Shown here: in pieces, positions 35,810-45,721 of the stretch
How the letters are laid out: the number at the start of each line of letters is the position of its first letter
How positions within the stretch are numbered: the stretch's first letter is position 1
NCBI RefSeq assembly: GCF_900096915.1
Contig: NZ_FMYK01000001.1
Location: 682,001-746,000, forward strand
DNA length: 64,000 bases
Direction: 5' to 3'
Source: Acinetobacter marinus
GTDB lineage: Bacteria; Pseudomonadota; Gammaproteobacteria; Pseudomonadales; Moraxellaceae
Translations under genes and position numbers: made by a program
Notes under the pieces: model-generated
What the model was told of the DNA's origin: nothing
The model's input: only the letters and a program-made list of their open reading frames with translations
The model's database searches: none

Positions 35810-36849
35810 ACTGTTGCTCCTGCTTGCGCTAATTGTTCCGATGTGATGGCTTGATAAACGCCATATTCTTGTTCAAATTTTGGCATCACCACATCCTCAA
35901 CAAATTGCTGTAAAGCAAGCAAATCAGGACAATGCTTGAGCTCTTGACGCAGATACCACATTACTCGGGACATGTCTTTGAGATAGCCTGATTTACCATC
36001 ACGCACATATAGACGCACAAAAATGCCGAGAATTTTTAAATGACGTTGGATTGACATCACTTCAGCATCCAATCGGAATTGCTCAATGCTACGCCCAACT
36101 TTGGCAGACTCAGACAGCATGCCATAAAACTGATCGACCCAACCTGCAACTTGCTCAGGCAACCACTGCACATAGGCATCTCGGATGATTGAGATCAAAT
36201 CATAAGTATCTGGTCCAACTACCGCATCTTGAAAATCGATCACACCAAGCACCGATTCACCGTCTAACACCATGAGATTCCGACTATGATAGTCACGATG
36301 TACGATCACTTCAGGTTGATGTTTGAGGTTGTCTAAAATCCATTGATAACTTTGTTGTAGCATGGTGGCTTGTGCATCGCTCAGGTCAATGCCAAGTGCT
36401 GGAAGTAGCCATTGATCAAACAAGCGCATCTCATCGGTGAGCTTTTGGGCACTATATTGCGGAAAAAGCTGTGCCTCGTGAGCAATCGTTTGTAGCTGAA
36501 TAATTTGTCTAAAGGCTTGTGTGTAATATTGATCGACCGTATTTTGCGTCAATACTGTAGAGAGCAATTGATCGCCAAAATCTTCAAGTAATAAAAAACC
36601 TTGCGTTAAATCTTGCGCAACGATCTGAGGCACACGCGCACCATGCGCAGACAAATAGCTTGCAATCTGAACAAATGGCGCACAGTCTTCTTTTTCTGGC
36701 GGTGCATCCATCAGCATATATTGGGTCGTTTCAAGCTGAATTCTGGCATAGCGCCTAAAACTCGCATCTCCAGCTAAGTAATTGATTTTAAAATCTTGTT
36801 GTGGCAAAACTTGCTGTAGCCACGTTTCGATGAGTTGTTCACGTTGCAT
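35806..36849 (-). CDS. amgK: N-acetylmuramate/N-acetylglucosamine kinase
   Basis: Anomeric sugar kinase of the phosphotransferase (APH) fold that phosphorylates MurNAc and GlcNAc recovered from peptidoglycan. The 347 residues contain the N-lobe DASFRRYARI loop, the catalytic VHRDYHSRNLM and the metal-binding VIDFQDAVVGPDTYDLISI. It is followed directly by murU with a 4-base overlap and is divergent from lptD, the order seen in Pseudomonas. Aminoglycoside kinase is an alternative fold match but the neighbour settles the role. Confidence 0.92.
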   Translation of the reverse strand: MQREQLIETWLQQVLPQQDFKINYLAGDASFRRYARIQLETTQYMLMDAPPEKEDCAPFVQIASYLSAHGARVPQIVAQDLTQGFLLLEDFGDQLLSTVLTQNTVDQYYTQAFRQIIQLQTIAHEAQLFPQYSAQKLTDEMRLFDQWLLPALGIDLSDAQATMLQQSYQWILDNLKHQPEVIVHRDYHSRNLMVLDGESVLGVIDFQDAVVGPDTYDLISIIRDAYVQWLPEQVAGWVDQFYGMLSESAKVGRSIEQFRLDAEVMSIQRHLKILGIFVRLYVRDGKSGYLKDMSRVMWYLRQELKHCPDLLALQQFVEDVVMPKFEQEYGVYQAITSEQLAQAGATV

Positions 36850-36973
36850 GTAAAGCGCATCCCAAATTGCAAAAAGCGTGCATTATTTAGCGAACTAAGT
36901 GTAGTCGTTTCCGCTTTTTTTCTCTATGATGCAATGAAAATATTTATTGCTGACTTGATTCGTTGCCATTGTT

Positions 36974-39559
36974 ATGACACATCAATTTAAAAAAAATGCT
37001 TTATTCAAAGCCATCATCGGACTGATGAGTTTAACTGCATTCAATATGGCGTATGCAGAGGTCGAGTCTGCGCAATCGGATGCTGCTGAGACCGCTGAAC
37101 AACAGGGCGCCAGTGAGCAAACAACTGCCCAACAAGCATCGACGACTGTGCAAGCTGATCAAGATCAAGCTGAACAAGATACAGCCGAGACCACTCAAAC
37201 CAGCACCGCCAAAACAGTAAAAGCCAAAAATAGCAATTTAACTCCTGCTAATAGCGAAAAAGCCCAACAGTTTTATCAGCAATATTATTTAAGCCCTGCC
37301 GAAGTCATCGCTAGTGACCGTAATGATGTGCATCCCGACCGTCTCTGTTCTGGGGTGTGGGTGACACCAATCGGCAGCAATGTCGAAGCGCCAAGCGATC
37401 CGACTCAAGCAACGGCGACCATCGGCGCAGAAACCGCATATTACGATCCGAATGGCACATCGGTACTTGAAGGCGATGTACAAATCGACCAACAAGGTCG
37501 AAGTATTCGTGCCGATCGGGTCGAAATCGATCCAACCCAAACCTATGCCAAAGCGCAAGGTGAAGTGCAGATGGCGCAAGGTGGTTTGTTTGCGCAAAGC
37601 GATGAAATTAATTATAACTTAAAGACTCAGCAAGGCGATTTGAAGGATAGTTATTACATCAGCGAAGAACAACAAGCGCATGGCTATGCCTCCGATATTC
37701 GCCGTACCGCACCCGATATTGTCACACTGGAAAATGCCAGTTATTCGACCTGTGCACCGAGCACCAGCCCTGCTTGGCATATCCAAGCCAAATCGATTGA
37801 GCTCAATCAAACCACAGGACGTGGCGTCACCAAAGATGCGCGTCTGTATATCAAAAATACGCCGATCGTTCCTGTACCGTATTTCAATTTCCCAATTGAT
37901 GACCGCCGTACCACGGGCTTCTTAGTGCCGAGCTTTGGTTATACCAATGATGGTGGCGTACAACTCAGTGTGCCTTATTATCTCAATCTGGCACCAAACT
38001 ATGATCTCACTGTGACACCACGCTATCTCAATGAACGTGGCTTTATGGCTGAGGGCGAATTTAATTATCTGACTGAAAATTATGGTGCGGGTAAGATTTG
38101 GGGCGGTTATTTACCGGGTGATAATAGCTACGACAATCAAGATCGTAAAGAATTACACTGGCAACACTTTTGGAAAATTAATAATCAATGGAGTACGGCG
38201 GTAGATTACAACTACGTCTCCGATGAAGATTATTTCTCCGACTTGGGTAATTCGCTCAATAGTGAAGATGAAACCTATCAAGAGCGTACGTGGGTACTCA
38301 ACTATGCCAATGGCATTCCTGGCATTACCGCACAGCTCAAAGTGCAAGATTTCCAAACTCTGGATGAATCGCTTGAAGATGTAGAAAAGCCTTATGCCAA
38401 ATTACCCCAGTTGATCTTCCATTATGAAGGTGGCAACTACGATGGCTTGGAATATGGTTTTTATAATGATACGGCGTATTTTAAAAAATCCATTGATGAT
38501 GGTTCTGCTTTAGAAAGTAGTGGTACACGAATTTATAATCAGCTGTATAGCCGTTACAACTATCGCACACCAAGCCTATTTGTGATTCCAGAAGTCTCGG
38601 TACGCAGCATCAACACCTACTTTGACCGTGATAGTAAAGTCAGCCAAGGCTATGACGAAAATGAATCTGTAGAAAAATCAGTCTCTGTACCGCAGTTTAC
38701 CTTAGATACAGGGATGACTTTTGAAAAACAGGGTAAATTCCTACAGACCATTAGCCCACGATTGTTTTACGCCTACGCCCCTTATCAGCAACAAGATGGC
38801 TATCCAAACTTCGACAGTACCTATGCTTCGATCAGTTATGACCGCCTGTTTAGCCCATATCGCTTCTATGGACATGACCGCTTAGAGGACAATAATTTTG
38901 CCTCGCTCGGTGTGACTTATCGTTTGTATGATCAAGTCGGCTTGGAGCGCTTACGTGCCAGTATTGGTCAGAGTTTTTATTTTGCCGATCGCAAAGTGCG
39001 CCTCGATACTGACAATGACCCGATTGCGACCGACGACTATTCTGGTCCTGTAATGACTTTTTCTAGTCAGCTGAGCAACACCATCAATGTCAATTCAAAT
39101 GTCGCATTTGATGCGGATGGCAAAAATACACTGAGTAATCTCACCCTCAGCTATGCCGATGATGTCGGTCAACTCTACAATCTCGGCTACATCTATCGTG
39201 ACGAGTTGGCAGATTTACGCCAACAAGCCTATCAGCAAGTGGTCGGCTCATTTGTGCAACCGATTCACAACAATTGGCGCTTAATGGGTCACGTACAATA
39301 CGACATCGACAATGACCTGACACGAGAAATTCTGCTCGGGGTAAATTATGAATCGTGTTGCTGGGGCGTTTCGGTCTATGCACGCAGATATTATAATGAT
39401 CTGGATGACCCAACCGATGAAGATGTCTCTGCGAAAAAAGCCATCATGGCAGAATTTAGCTTAAAAGGCTTAGGTGGTTTAACTGGTAAACTCGCCTCTT
39501 TATTAGAAGATCGTGTCATTGGATTTGATCATGTTAACCAAACTTGGACGCAACGTTAA
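36974..39559 (+). CDS. lptD: LPS assembly outer-membrane protein LptD
   Basis: With LptE, inserts lipopolysaccharide into the outer leaflet. The 861 residues have a signal peptide (cleaved after FNMAYA), a Gln/Thr/Ala-rich acidic linker of about 60 residues, the OstA/LptA-like jellyroll (about 150-280), and a 26-strand barrel. Cysteines needed for folding are visible: RLCSGVW, YSTCAPSTSPAW and the C-terminal ESCCWGVSVY pair. It overlaps surA by one base (TAATG), so the chaperone SurA is coupled to its client. Divergent from amgK. Confidence 0.97.
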   Translation: MTHQFKKNALFKAIIGLMSLTAFNMAYAEVESAQSDAAETAEQQGASEQTTAQQASTTVQADQDQAEQDTAETTQTSTAKTVKAKNSNLTPANSEKAQQFYQQYYLSPAEVIASDRNDVHPDRLCSGVWVTPIGSNVEAPSDPTQATATIGAETAYYDPNGTSVLEGDVQIDQQGRSIRADRVEIDPTQTYAKAQGEVQMAQGGLFAQSDEINYNLKTQQGDLKDSYYISEEQQAHGYASDIRRTAPDIVTLENASYSTCAPSTSPAWHIQAKSIELNQTTGRGVTKDARLYIKNTPIVPVPYFNFPIDDRRTTGFLVPSFGYTNDGGVQLSVPYYLNLAPNYDLTVTPRYLNERGFMAEGEFNYLTENYGAGKIWGGYLPGDNSYDNQDRKELHWQHFWKINNQWSTAVDYNYVSDEDYFSDLGNSLNSEDETYQERTWVLNYANGIPGITAQLKVQDFQTLDESLEDVEKPYAKLPQLIFHYEGGNYDGLEYGFYNDTAYFKKSIDDGSALESSGTRIYNQLYSRYNYRTPSLFVIPEVSVRSINTYFDRDSKVSQGYDENESVEKSVSVPQFTLDTGMTFEKQGKFLQTISPRLFYAYAPYQQQDGYPNFDSTYASISYDRLFSPYRFYGHDRLEDNNFASLGVTYRLYDQVGLERLRASIGQSFYFADRKVRLDTDNDPIATDDYSGPVMTFSSQLSNTINVNSNVAFDADGKNTLSNLTLSYADDVGQLYNLGYIYRDELADLRQQAYQQVVGSFVQPIHNNWRLMGHVQYDIDNDLTREILLGVNYESCCWGVSVYARRYYNDLDDPTDEDVSAKKAIMAEFSLKGLGGLTGKLASLLEDRVIGFDHVNQTWTQR

Positions 39560-40965
39560 TGAATAACCCAACTGTACTTCGTCAAACACTTGTTAAAATG
39601 CTTCGTGCATCTACGCTCGCCCTAGCGCTATCGACCTCAGCATCGCTTTACGCTGCAAATATCGATCAAGTAATCGCTGTGGTCGGTTCGAGTGCGATTC
39701 TCAAAAGTGATTTAGATCAAGCTGCTGCGGTGATTCAACAACAAATGCAAAGTCAGGGGCAACAAGTGCCACCTGCGCCGATCTTACGTCGACAAGTGTT
39801 GGATCAATTGATTTTACGTCAAGCCCAAGTGGAACAAGTGCGCCGTTTTGGCATTAAGCCAAGCGATGCAGAGCTGAATCAAGCAGTTCAATCGATTGCC
39901 AAACAACAAGGTGCTGCCAGCCTTGAAGATTTCCAAAAAAGTCTTGATGCACAGCGTCCAGGTAGCTATGAAGCGATGCGTAAACAAGTCGCTGAAGATT
40001 TAAGTGTCAACCGTCTGCGTCAGCAACAAGTCATGTCACGGATTCATGTGTCTGAGCGAGATATTGATAATTTCCTCAATTCACCACAAGGTCAAGCTGC
40101 ACTCGGTAGCCAAGTACATGTCTTACACTTACGCATTGCACCGCAATCTGAAAGTACAGATGTTGCAAAAGTCACTGAAACAGCCAATCAAGTACGTGAA
40201 GCGCTCAACAATAGCGATGACATCAAAGCCATTGCCGATCAATACAATAATGATCAAATCGTAGTGCAAGGTGCCGATATGGGCACACGTGCTTTATCTG
40301 ACATTCCAGCCGATCTTGCTGCTCGTTTGAGCAATTTGGAAGTGGGTAAAACCACTGAGCTGATTCAGGCTAAAGATGGCATTCATATTTTAAAATTGTT
40401 AGAACGCAGTGCTGATGGTAAAAAAGCCCTTGTGCCACAATATTTCACCCGCCATATTTTGATTCAACCGTCTGAAGTAGTCAGCCCTGAAGATGCCAAG
40501 CAACAGATTGATCAAATCTATAGTCGCTTGCAACAAGGTGCTGATTTCCAAGAAATGGCAGCGACCTATTCTACCGATTCTGGCTCAGCACGTAATGGCG
40601 GAAGTCTGGATTGGGTATCGCCTGGGGTGATGGTGCCTGAATTTGAAAAAGTCATGACCTCAACTGCTGTAGGTCAAGTTAGTCAACCATTCCAAACACA
40701 ATACGGCTGGCATATCCTGAAAGTTGAAAACCAACGCCAAGTCGATATGACCGAAGAATATCAGCGTCGTATGGCGAAGCAAATTCTTGGCGAACGTCAG
40801 TTTGATGCAGAGCTCGATAGTTGGCTGCGTGAAGTGCGTGCAGAGGCATATGTCGATATCAAAGATCCGACCTTAAAAGACCCAAGTTCAACCAATTCTG
40901 AACCGCAAGCCAACGCTTCGCAAACAGCACCTGATTCGAACGCAGCGTCAAGCACCAAAAACTAA
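39559..40965 (+). CDS. surA: Periplasmic chaperone and peptidyl-prolyl isomerase SurA
   Basis: Escorts outer-membrane proteins such as LptD through the periplasm. From the ATG that overlaps the lptD stop it has 468 residues: signal peptide (ending near SLYAA), SurA N-terminal domain with VGSSAILKSDLDQ and ILRRQVLDQLILRQAQV, and two parvulin domains (about 175-275 and 285-385; the second has RHILIQPSEVVSPEDAK and YGWHILKV). A Ser/Asn/Thr-rich tail follows. A TTG five codons upstream is a weaker start. A strong terminator follows. Confidence 0.96.
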   Translation: MNNPTVLRQTLVKMLRASTLALALSTSASLYAANIDQVIAVVGSSAILKSDLDQAAAVIQQQMQSQGQQVPPAPILRRQVLDQLILRQAQVEQVRRFGIKPSDAELNQAVQSIAKQQGAASLEDFQKSLDAQRPGSYEAMRKQVAEDLSVNRLRQQQVMSRIHVSERDIDNFLNSPQGQAALGSQVHVLHLRIAPQSESTDVAKVTETANQVREALNNSDDIKAIADQYNNDQIVVQGADMGTRALSDIPADLAARLSNLEVGKTTELIQAKDGIHILKLLERSADGKKALVPQYFTRHILIQPSEVVSPEDAKQQIDQIYSRLQQGADFQEMAATYSTDSGSARNGGSLDWVSPGVMVPEFEKVMTSTAVGQVSQPFQTQYGWHILKVENQRQVDMTEEYQRRMAKQILGERQFDAELDSWLREVRAEAYVDIKDPTLKDPSSTNSEPQANASQTAPDSNAASSTKN

Positions 40966-40999
40966 TCATTTGACATCAAAATTGATTCATTTTCTTTTA

Positions 41000-41027
41000 A
41001 AAAACCAAATCTTGTATTTGGTTTTTT
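41000..41027 (+). terminator. Terminator of lptD-surA
   Basis: An 11-bp stem AAAAACCAAAT / ATTTGGTTTTT with a five-base loop and a T-run, 34 bases past the surA stop. Confidence 0.88.
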
Positions 41028-41114
41028 ACTTTGTTCAAATCACATCCGCTCAAACGCCAGCACTCGTGTTAAGATTTGATGCTTAGAATTTCACACTCAA
41101 GTTAGACGGTTTCA

Positions 41115-44100
41115 ATGATGCAATTTGTCCATTTAGGCATTCACAGCGAATATTCGATTACGGATTCGATTATCAGAATCCCTGATTTGGTGAAAGCTGC
41201 TGCCGAAGACAAGATGCCTGCTTTGGCACTGACTGACCTGTCCAATATGCACGCTGCGGTGAAGTTTTATAATGCTTGTCTTAAGCATGGCATTAAGCCA
41301 ATTTTCGGTAGTGATCTACGACTTGGTGAAGAAAACCAACGTGTACAATTGCTTGCGATGAATCAAGCGGGTTGGCTTAATCTCACCGAACTGGTGTCTA
41401 AAGGTTTTACCGATGGACTGAAACTCGACATTCCAACCGTTCAGCCAGAATGGATTTGTCAGCAATCTGATGGACTAATTGCCCTGTTGGGAATTCATAG
41501 CGATGTCGGTCAAGCACTCTGCTCATCCAATCCTGACAAAGCCGAGCCACTGATTGACGCATGGAAAAATGCTTTTGGCGATCGGGTGTATTTGGCGATT
41601 AGCCGTGTTGGCTTGCCGAATGAAGAACTGTTTATCCAACAGGCATTGCAACTTGCACAAAAATATCAAATCGGTGTGGTTGCGCACAATGATTTACGCT
41701 TCATTAAGCAAAGTGATTTTGAAGCGCATGAAGCTCGGGTCTGTATCGCCGAAGGCTATGTACTCGGTGATGATCGCCGTCCGCAAAATTATACCGATCA
41801 GCAATATTTCAAATCCAATGCTGAAATGCAAACGCTGTTTGCTGATTTACCCAATGCGCTGACGAATAGTTATCTGATCGCACAGCGTTGTACGGTCAAT
41901 CTGACTTTGGGTAAAAACTATCTACCTGATTACCCGATTCCGCCTGAACACACTATTGACTCCTATTTCCGTCATGTGTCAGAGCAAGGCTTAATCGAAC
42001 GGCTTGCCTTACTTTATCCCGAAAATGAGCGTGATGAATCCTGGGCCGAGATTGATAAAAAATATCATGATCGACTGACCTATGAGATTGATATTATTCT
42101 CAAAATGGGTTTCCCAGGTTATTTTCTCATCGTCATGGACTTTATTGGCTGGGCAAAAAATAATGGCGTCCCTGTTGGACCGGGTCGTGGTTCGGGTGCA
42201 GGCTCATTGGTTGCTTATAGTCTAAAAATTACCGATCTTGATCCGCTACGTTATGAACTGCTTTTCGAGCGATTCCTGAATCCTGAACGTGTATCGATGC
42301 CCGATTTCGATATTGACTTCTGTATCGCAGGACGTGACCGTGTCATTGAGTATGTGTCACGTCATTATGGACGAGATGCGGTATCGCAGATTGCCACCTT
42401 TGGTACGATGGCAGCCAAAGGTGCGATTCGAGATGTGGCACGTGTTTTGGGTAAGTCGTATGGTTTAGCAGATCGGATTTCAAAACTTGTGCCGACCAAG
42501 CCACTCGGTGTTGATCTGAAAACTGCTTTGGAAATGGAAGCAGAGCTCAAAGACATGGTGACCAACCCTGCCAACCCTGAATATGACGATGCCTCAGAAA
42601 TTTGGGATATGGCACTCAAGCTCGAAGGTATTACTCGTAATACAGGAAAACACGCAGGTGGCGTACTGATCTCTCCCGGAAAAATTACCGACTTTTCAGC
42701 GATTAGCTGTGAAGCCGATGGCACAGGTCGAGTCAGCCAGTTTGATAAAGATGATGTCGAAGCGGTCGGCTTGGTCAAGTTCGACTTCTTAGGGCTGCGA
42801 AATCTCACCGTGATTGAGGATGCATTAACCCATATCAACGCACGCTTACCTGAATCTGAACGGATTATCCTCGAACAGATTGCTTTAGATGATAAAGCAG
42901 CCTATGAGGTGTTCGCCGATGGCAATACCACAGCGGTATTCCAGTTTGAATCCGTCGGCATGAAACGCATGCTCAAAGAAGCACGCCCAAGTCAGTTTGA
43001 AGAAATCATTGCCTTTGTATCGTTGTATCGTCCCGGTCCGATGGATCTGATTCCTGACTTTATCCATCGTATGCACGGTGGCAGTTTTGAATATCTGCAT
43101 CCACTGCTCGAAGATATTTTGAAACCAACTTACGGCATCATGGTTTATCAAGAACAGGTCATGCAGGCTGCACAGGTCTGTGCAGGTTATACCCTCGGCG
43201 GTGCGGATTTGCTTCGTCGTGCTATGGGGAAAAAGAAACCTGAGGAAATGGTCAAGCAACGGCAAATCTTCCTCAAAGGTGCAGCGACCAAAGACATTGA
43301 TGAGGTCAAAGCCAACGAAATTTTCGATTATATGGAAAAGTTCGCAGGCTATGGTTTTAACAAATCGCATGCTGCGGCTTATGCCCTCGTCGCCTATCAT
43401 ACCGCATGGCTTAAAGCCCATTATCCTGCCGAGTTTATGGCGGCGGTGATGTCCTCGGAAATGCAAAATACTGATAATGTGGTGTTTTTGATTGATGACT
43501 GTCGTAGTAATGATCTGACCGTTTTACCGCCGTCAATCAATATGTCGGATTATCGTTTTAAAGCCAGTGACCCGAAAACGATTGTCTATGGACTCGGTGC
43601 AATCAAAGGCGTTGGTGAGCAGGCGATGCAGTCGGTGATTGATTCTCGAGTGGCGCAAGGCGAATATCAAGATTTATTCGACTTCTGTCATCGTATTGAT
43701 CTCAAGAAAATCAACAAACGTACATTAGAAGCCTTAATTCGTGCAGGTGCGCTCGATTGTTTGGGTGAAGAACGTGCCATTCTAATGGAAAATCTTCCCG
43801 AAGCGGTGCAAGCGGCGGAGCAAGCTCGTAACAACCGTGAATCAGGCATCATGGATTTGTTTGGTGAAGTGGAGCAAGTACAGCGTAAACCACTGAAACC
43901 GATCAAACCGTGGAGTGATGAAGTCCGCCTCAAAGGTGAAAAAGACACGCTCGGCTTGTATCTGACAGGTCACCCGATTGATGTGTATAAAGATGAATTA
44001 AAACGCTTTATTCCAAATACATTGAATAATCTCAGTACCACACGACGTGGACAGACCACCGTGATCGCAGGGCTGATTATTGATGTGGCGCATTTCCCGA

Positions 44101-44726
44101 ATCGCACCATGATCACCTTGGACGATGGCACGGCTCGTTTTGAAATATCCACAAATCGTGAACGCTTTGAACGCTACAAAGAATTTTTCCAAAATGAAAC
44201 CGTGGTGGTGATTGAAGGGGAAATTTATGAACGAGAAGGTTTTGATCGCCCACTTGGACGACTCAGCAAAGCCTTTAACCTCAATCAAATCCGTGAAAAA
44301 CGTGCCCAAGCGATTCATTTGCGCTTTCATGAAGATCAGTTAAGTGCTGATTTTGCCAATGATTTACTCACTGCGATTGAGCCATTTTGTCAGCAAGCCA
44401 ATGCGGTACATATTCCAATCAAATTGCAATTGGAAAATCACTTTGCGACCTATGAATTGCAACTTGGTGAGGCTTGGCAAGTCACACCGACCGATGATCT
44501 GATGCTGAAACTGCGTGATCATTTGGGTAAAGAACATATTCGGGTGGAATATCAGGTTAAATCAAAAGCCGCGCAAGTGGTGAAACCAAAATATCAAGTG
44601 ATTGACGAACCACCGCCACCTCCATCACATTTACAGCAAAATCGTCAAATTAATGAAGGTGAATTAGACGGCATGCTTCGTAGTGATGATGCTTTTGAGT
44701 ATAGCGAAGACATGCGCTATTCCTAA
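41115..44726 (+). CDS. dnaE: DNA polymerase III alpha subunit
   Basis: Replicative polymerase. The 1203 residues show an N-terminal PHP domain (FVHLGIHSEYSITDS), the palm with the catalytic MPDFDIDFC, GPGRGSGAGSLVAY, the KSHAAAYALVAYHTAWLKAHYPAEF fingers region, a clamp-binding motif in GIMDLFGE, and a C-terminal OB-fold and tau-binding region. It is about 40 residues longer than E. coli DnaE; the extra includes a proline run (EPPPPPSH) near the end. It stands alone behind the surA terminator. Confidence 0.98.
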   Translation: MMQFVHLGIHSEYSITDSIIRIPDLVKAAAEDKMPALALTDLSNMHAAVKFYNACLKHGIKPIFGSDLRLGEENQRVQLLAMNQAGWLNLTELVSKGFTDGLKLDIPTVQPEWICQQSDGLIALLGIHSDVGQALCSSNPDKAEPLIDAWKNAFGDRVYLAISRVGLPNEELFIQQALQLAQKYQIGVVAHNDLRFIKQSDFEAHEARVCIAEGYVLGDDRRPQNYTDQQYFKSNAEMQTLFADLPNALTNSYLIAQRCTVNLTLGKNYLPDYPIPPEHTIDSYFRHVSEQGLIERLALLYPENERDESWAEIDKKYHDRLTYEIDIILKMGFPGYFLIVMDFIGWAKNNGVPVGPGRGSGAGSLVAYSLKITDLDPLRYELLFERFLNPERVSMPDFDIDFCIAGRDRVIEYVSRHYGRDAVSQIATFGTMAAKGAIRDVARVLGKSYGLADRISKLVPTKPLGVDLKTALEMEAELKDMVTNPANPEYDDASEIWDMALKLEGITRNTGKHAGGVLISPGKITDFSAISCEADGTGRVSQFDKDDVEAVGLVKFDFLGLRNLTVIEDALTHINARLPESERIILEQIALDDKAAYEVFADGNTTAVFQFESVGMKRMLKEARPSQFEEIIAFVSLYRPGPMDLIPDFIHRMHGGSFEYLHPLLEDILKPTYGIMVYQEQVMQAAQVCAGYTLGGADLLRRAMGKKKPEEMVKQRQIFLKGAATKDIDEVKANEIFDYMEKFAGYGFNKSHAAAYALVAYHTAWLKAHYPAEFMAAVMSSEMQNTDNVVFLIDDCRSNDLTVLPPSINMSDYRFKASDPKTIVYGLGAIKGVGEQAMQSVIDSRVAQGEYQDLFDFCHRIDLKKINKRTLEALIRAGALDCLGEERAILMENLPEAVQAAEQARNNRESGIMDLFGEVEQVQRKPLKPIKPWSDEVRLKGEKDTLGLYLTGHPIDVYKDELKRFIPNTLNNLSTTRRGQTTVIAGLIIDVAHFPNRTMITLDDGTARFEISTNRERFERYKEFFQNETVVVIEGEIYEREGFDRPLGRLSKAFNLNQIREKRAQAIHLRFHEDQLSADFANDLLTAIEPFCQQANAVHIPIKLQLENHFATYELQLGEAWQVTPTDDLMLKLRDHLGKEHIRVEYQVKSKAAQVVKPKYQVIDEPPPPPSHLQQNRQINEGELDGMLRSDDAFEYSEDMRYS

Positions 44727-44782
44727 GGCATGAATATAAGCACAAGCCACATTTATCAAATATTCTGAAATTTGAAGGAAAT

Positions 44783-45721
44783 ATGTCTACTCAAGCGACT
44801 GATTTACTTGATCATATCCGTATCGTGATGGTCAATACCACACTCCCTGCCAATATTGGTGCAGCCTTACGTGCCATGAAAACCATGGGCTTAAAGCATC
44901 TGGTGTTGGTTGCGCCAAAGCATTATCCACACCCTGATATTGATGCGCTGTCCGCAGGTGCCAGTGATTTGATCGAACATATTCGAGTGGTTGAGCGGAT
45001 TGAAGATGCCTTGGCGGATTGTCATGTGGTGTTTGGCACCAGTGCCCGCAGTCGTACTATTCCTTGGCCGATTTTAGACGTCCGCCCTGCTAGCTTAGAA
45101 ATCGCCAATGCGACGCAAAAAAATCAACAGGTGGCGATACTGTTTGGGCGTGAAGATCGTGGCTTGACCAATGAAGAACTGGCACTTGCCAATTATCACC
45201 TGACCATTCCAGTCAATCCCGAATATGGCGTACTCAATGTCGCACAAGCGATACAAGTCGTGTGCTATGAGCTGAGAATGGCATGCTTACAAAGTGTCGA
45301 AACTGTAAGTCTAAACAGTTCACTCGAAAGAAATGATGCAGAAGTAAACGCAGAAAAAGTCGAAGCCATGCAATTGGTACAAGGTCAGTCGATGCAATGG
45401 GATGAGCCTTTAGTGACTCAAGATCAGATGCAACAGTTTTATCCGCATTTTGAACAGACCTTAGCTGATATTGAGTTTCTTGATCCTGAAAATCCACGTT
45501 TATTACCGCTGCGTTTACGGCGATTATTCGGTCGGATACAATTAGATCGGATGGAATATCATTTACTGCGTGGCGTGTTTAGTCGAGTACAAGCCTTACG
45601 CAAAGGCACATGGCAGCCACAAGATAGCAAAGCCAATAAAAGCCCAAACGATAAAAAGCCTAGTAATCAAAATCAATGTGATGACAAAATGAACACTCAA
45701 GGAGATCGAACAGATGTTTAA
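44783..45721 (+). CDS. trmJ: tRNA (cytidine/uridine-32-2'-O)-methyltransferase
   Basis: SPOUT methyltransferase that modifies position 32 of tRNA. It shows VMVNTTLPANIGAALRAMKTMGL, GTSARSR, and the knotted SAM site FGREDRGLTNEEL with NPEYGVLNVAQAIQ. The family is about 245-260 residues; this one has 312, with an insert near residues 172-210 and a polar Lys/Asn/Asp tail of about 35 residues. AAGGAAAT precedes the ATG. It overlaps cysE by eight bases, as trmJ-cysE do in related bacteria. Confidence 0.94.
   Translation: MSTQATDLLDHIRIVMVNTTLPANIGAALRAMKTMGLKHLVLVAPKHYPHPDIDALSAGASDLIEHIRVVERIEDALADCHVVFGTSARSRTIPWPILDVRPASLEIANATQKNQQVAILFGREDRGLTNEELALANYHLTIPVNPEYGVLNVAQAIQVVCYELRMACLQSVETVSLNSSLERNDAEVNAEKVEAMQLVQGQSMQWDEPLVTQDQMQQFYPHFEQTLADIEFLDPENPRLLPLRLRRLFGRIQLDRMEYHLLRGVFSRVQALRKGTWQPQDSKANKSPNDKKPSNQNQCDDKMNTQGDRTDV

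Noticed and set aside
42885..43466. 193-residue open frame opposite dnaE
   Set aside because: Antisense shadow of a strongly conserved polymerase region.
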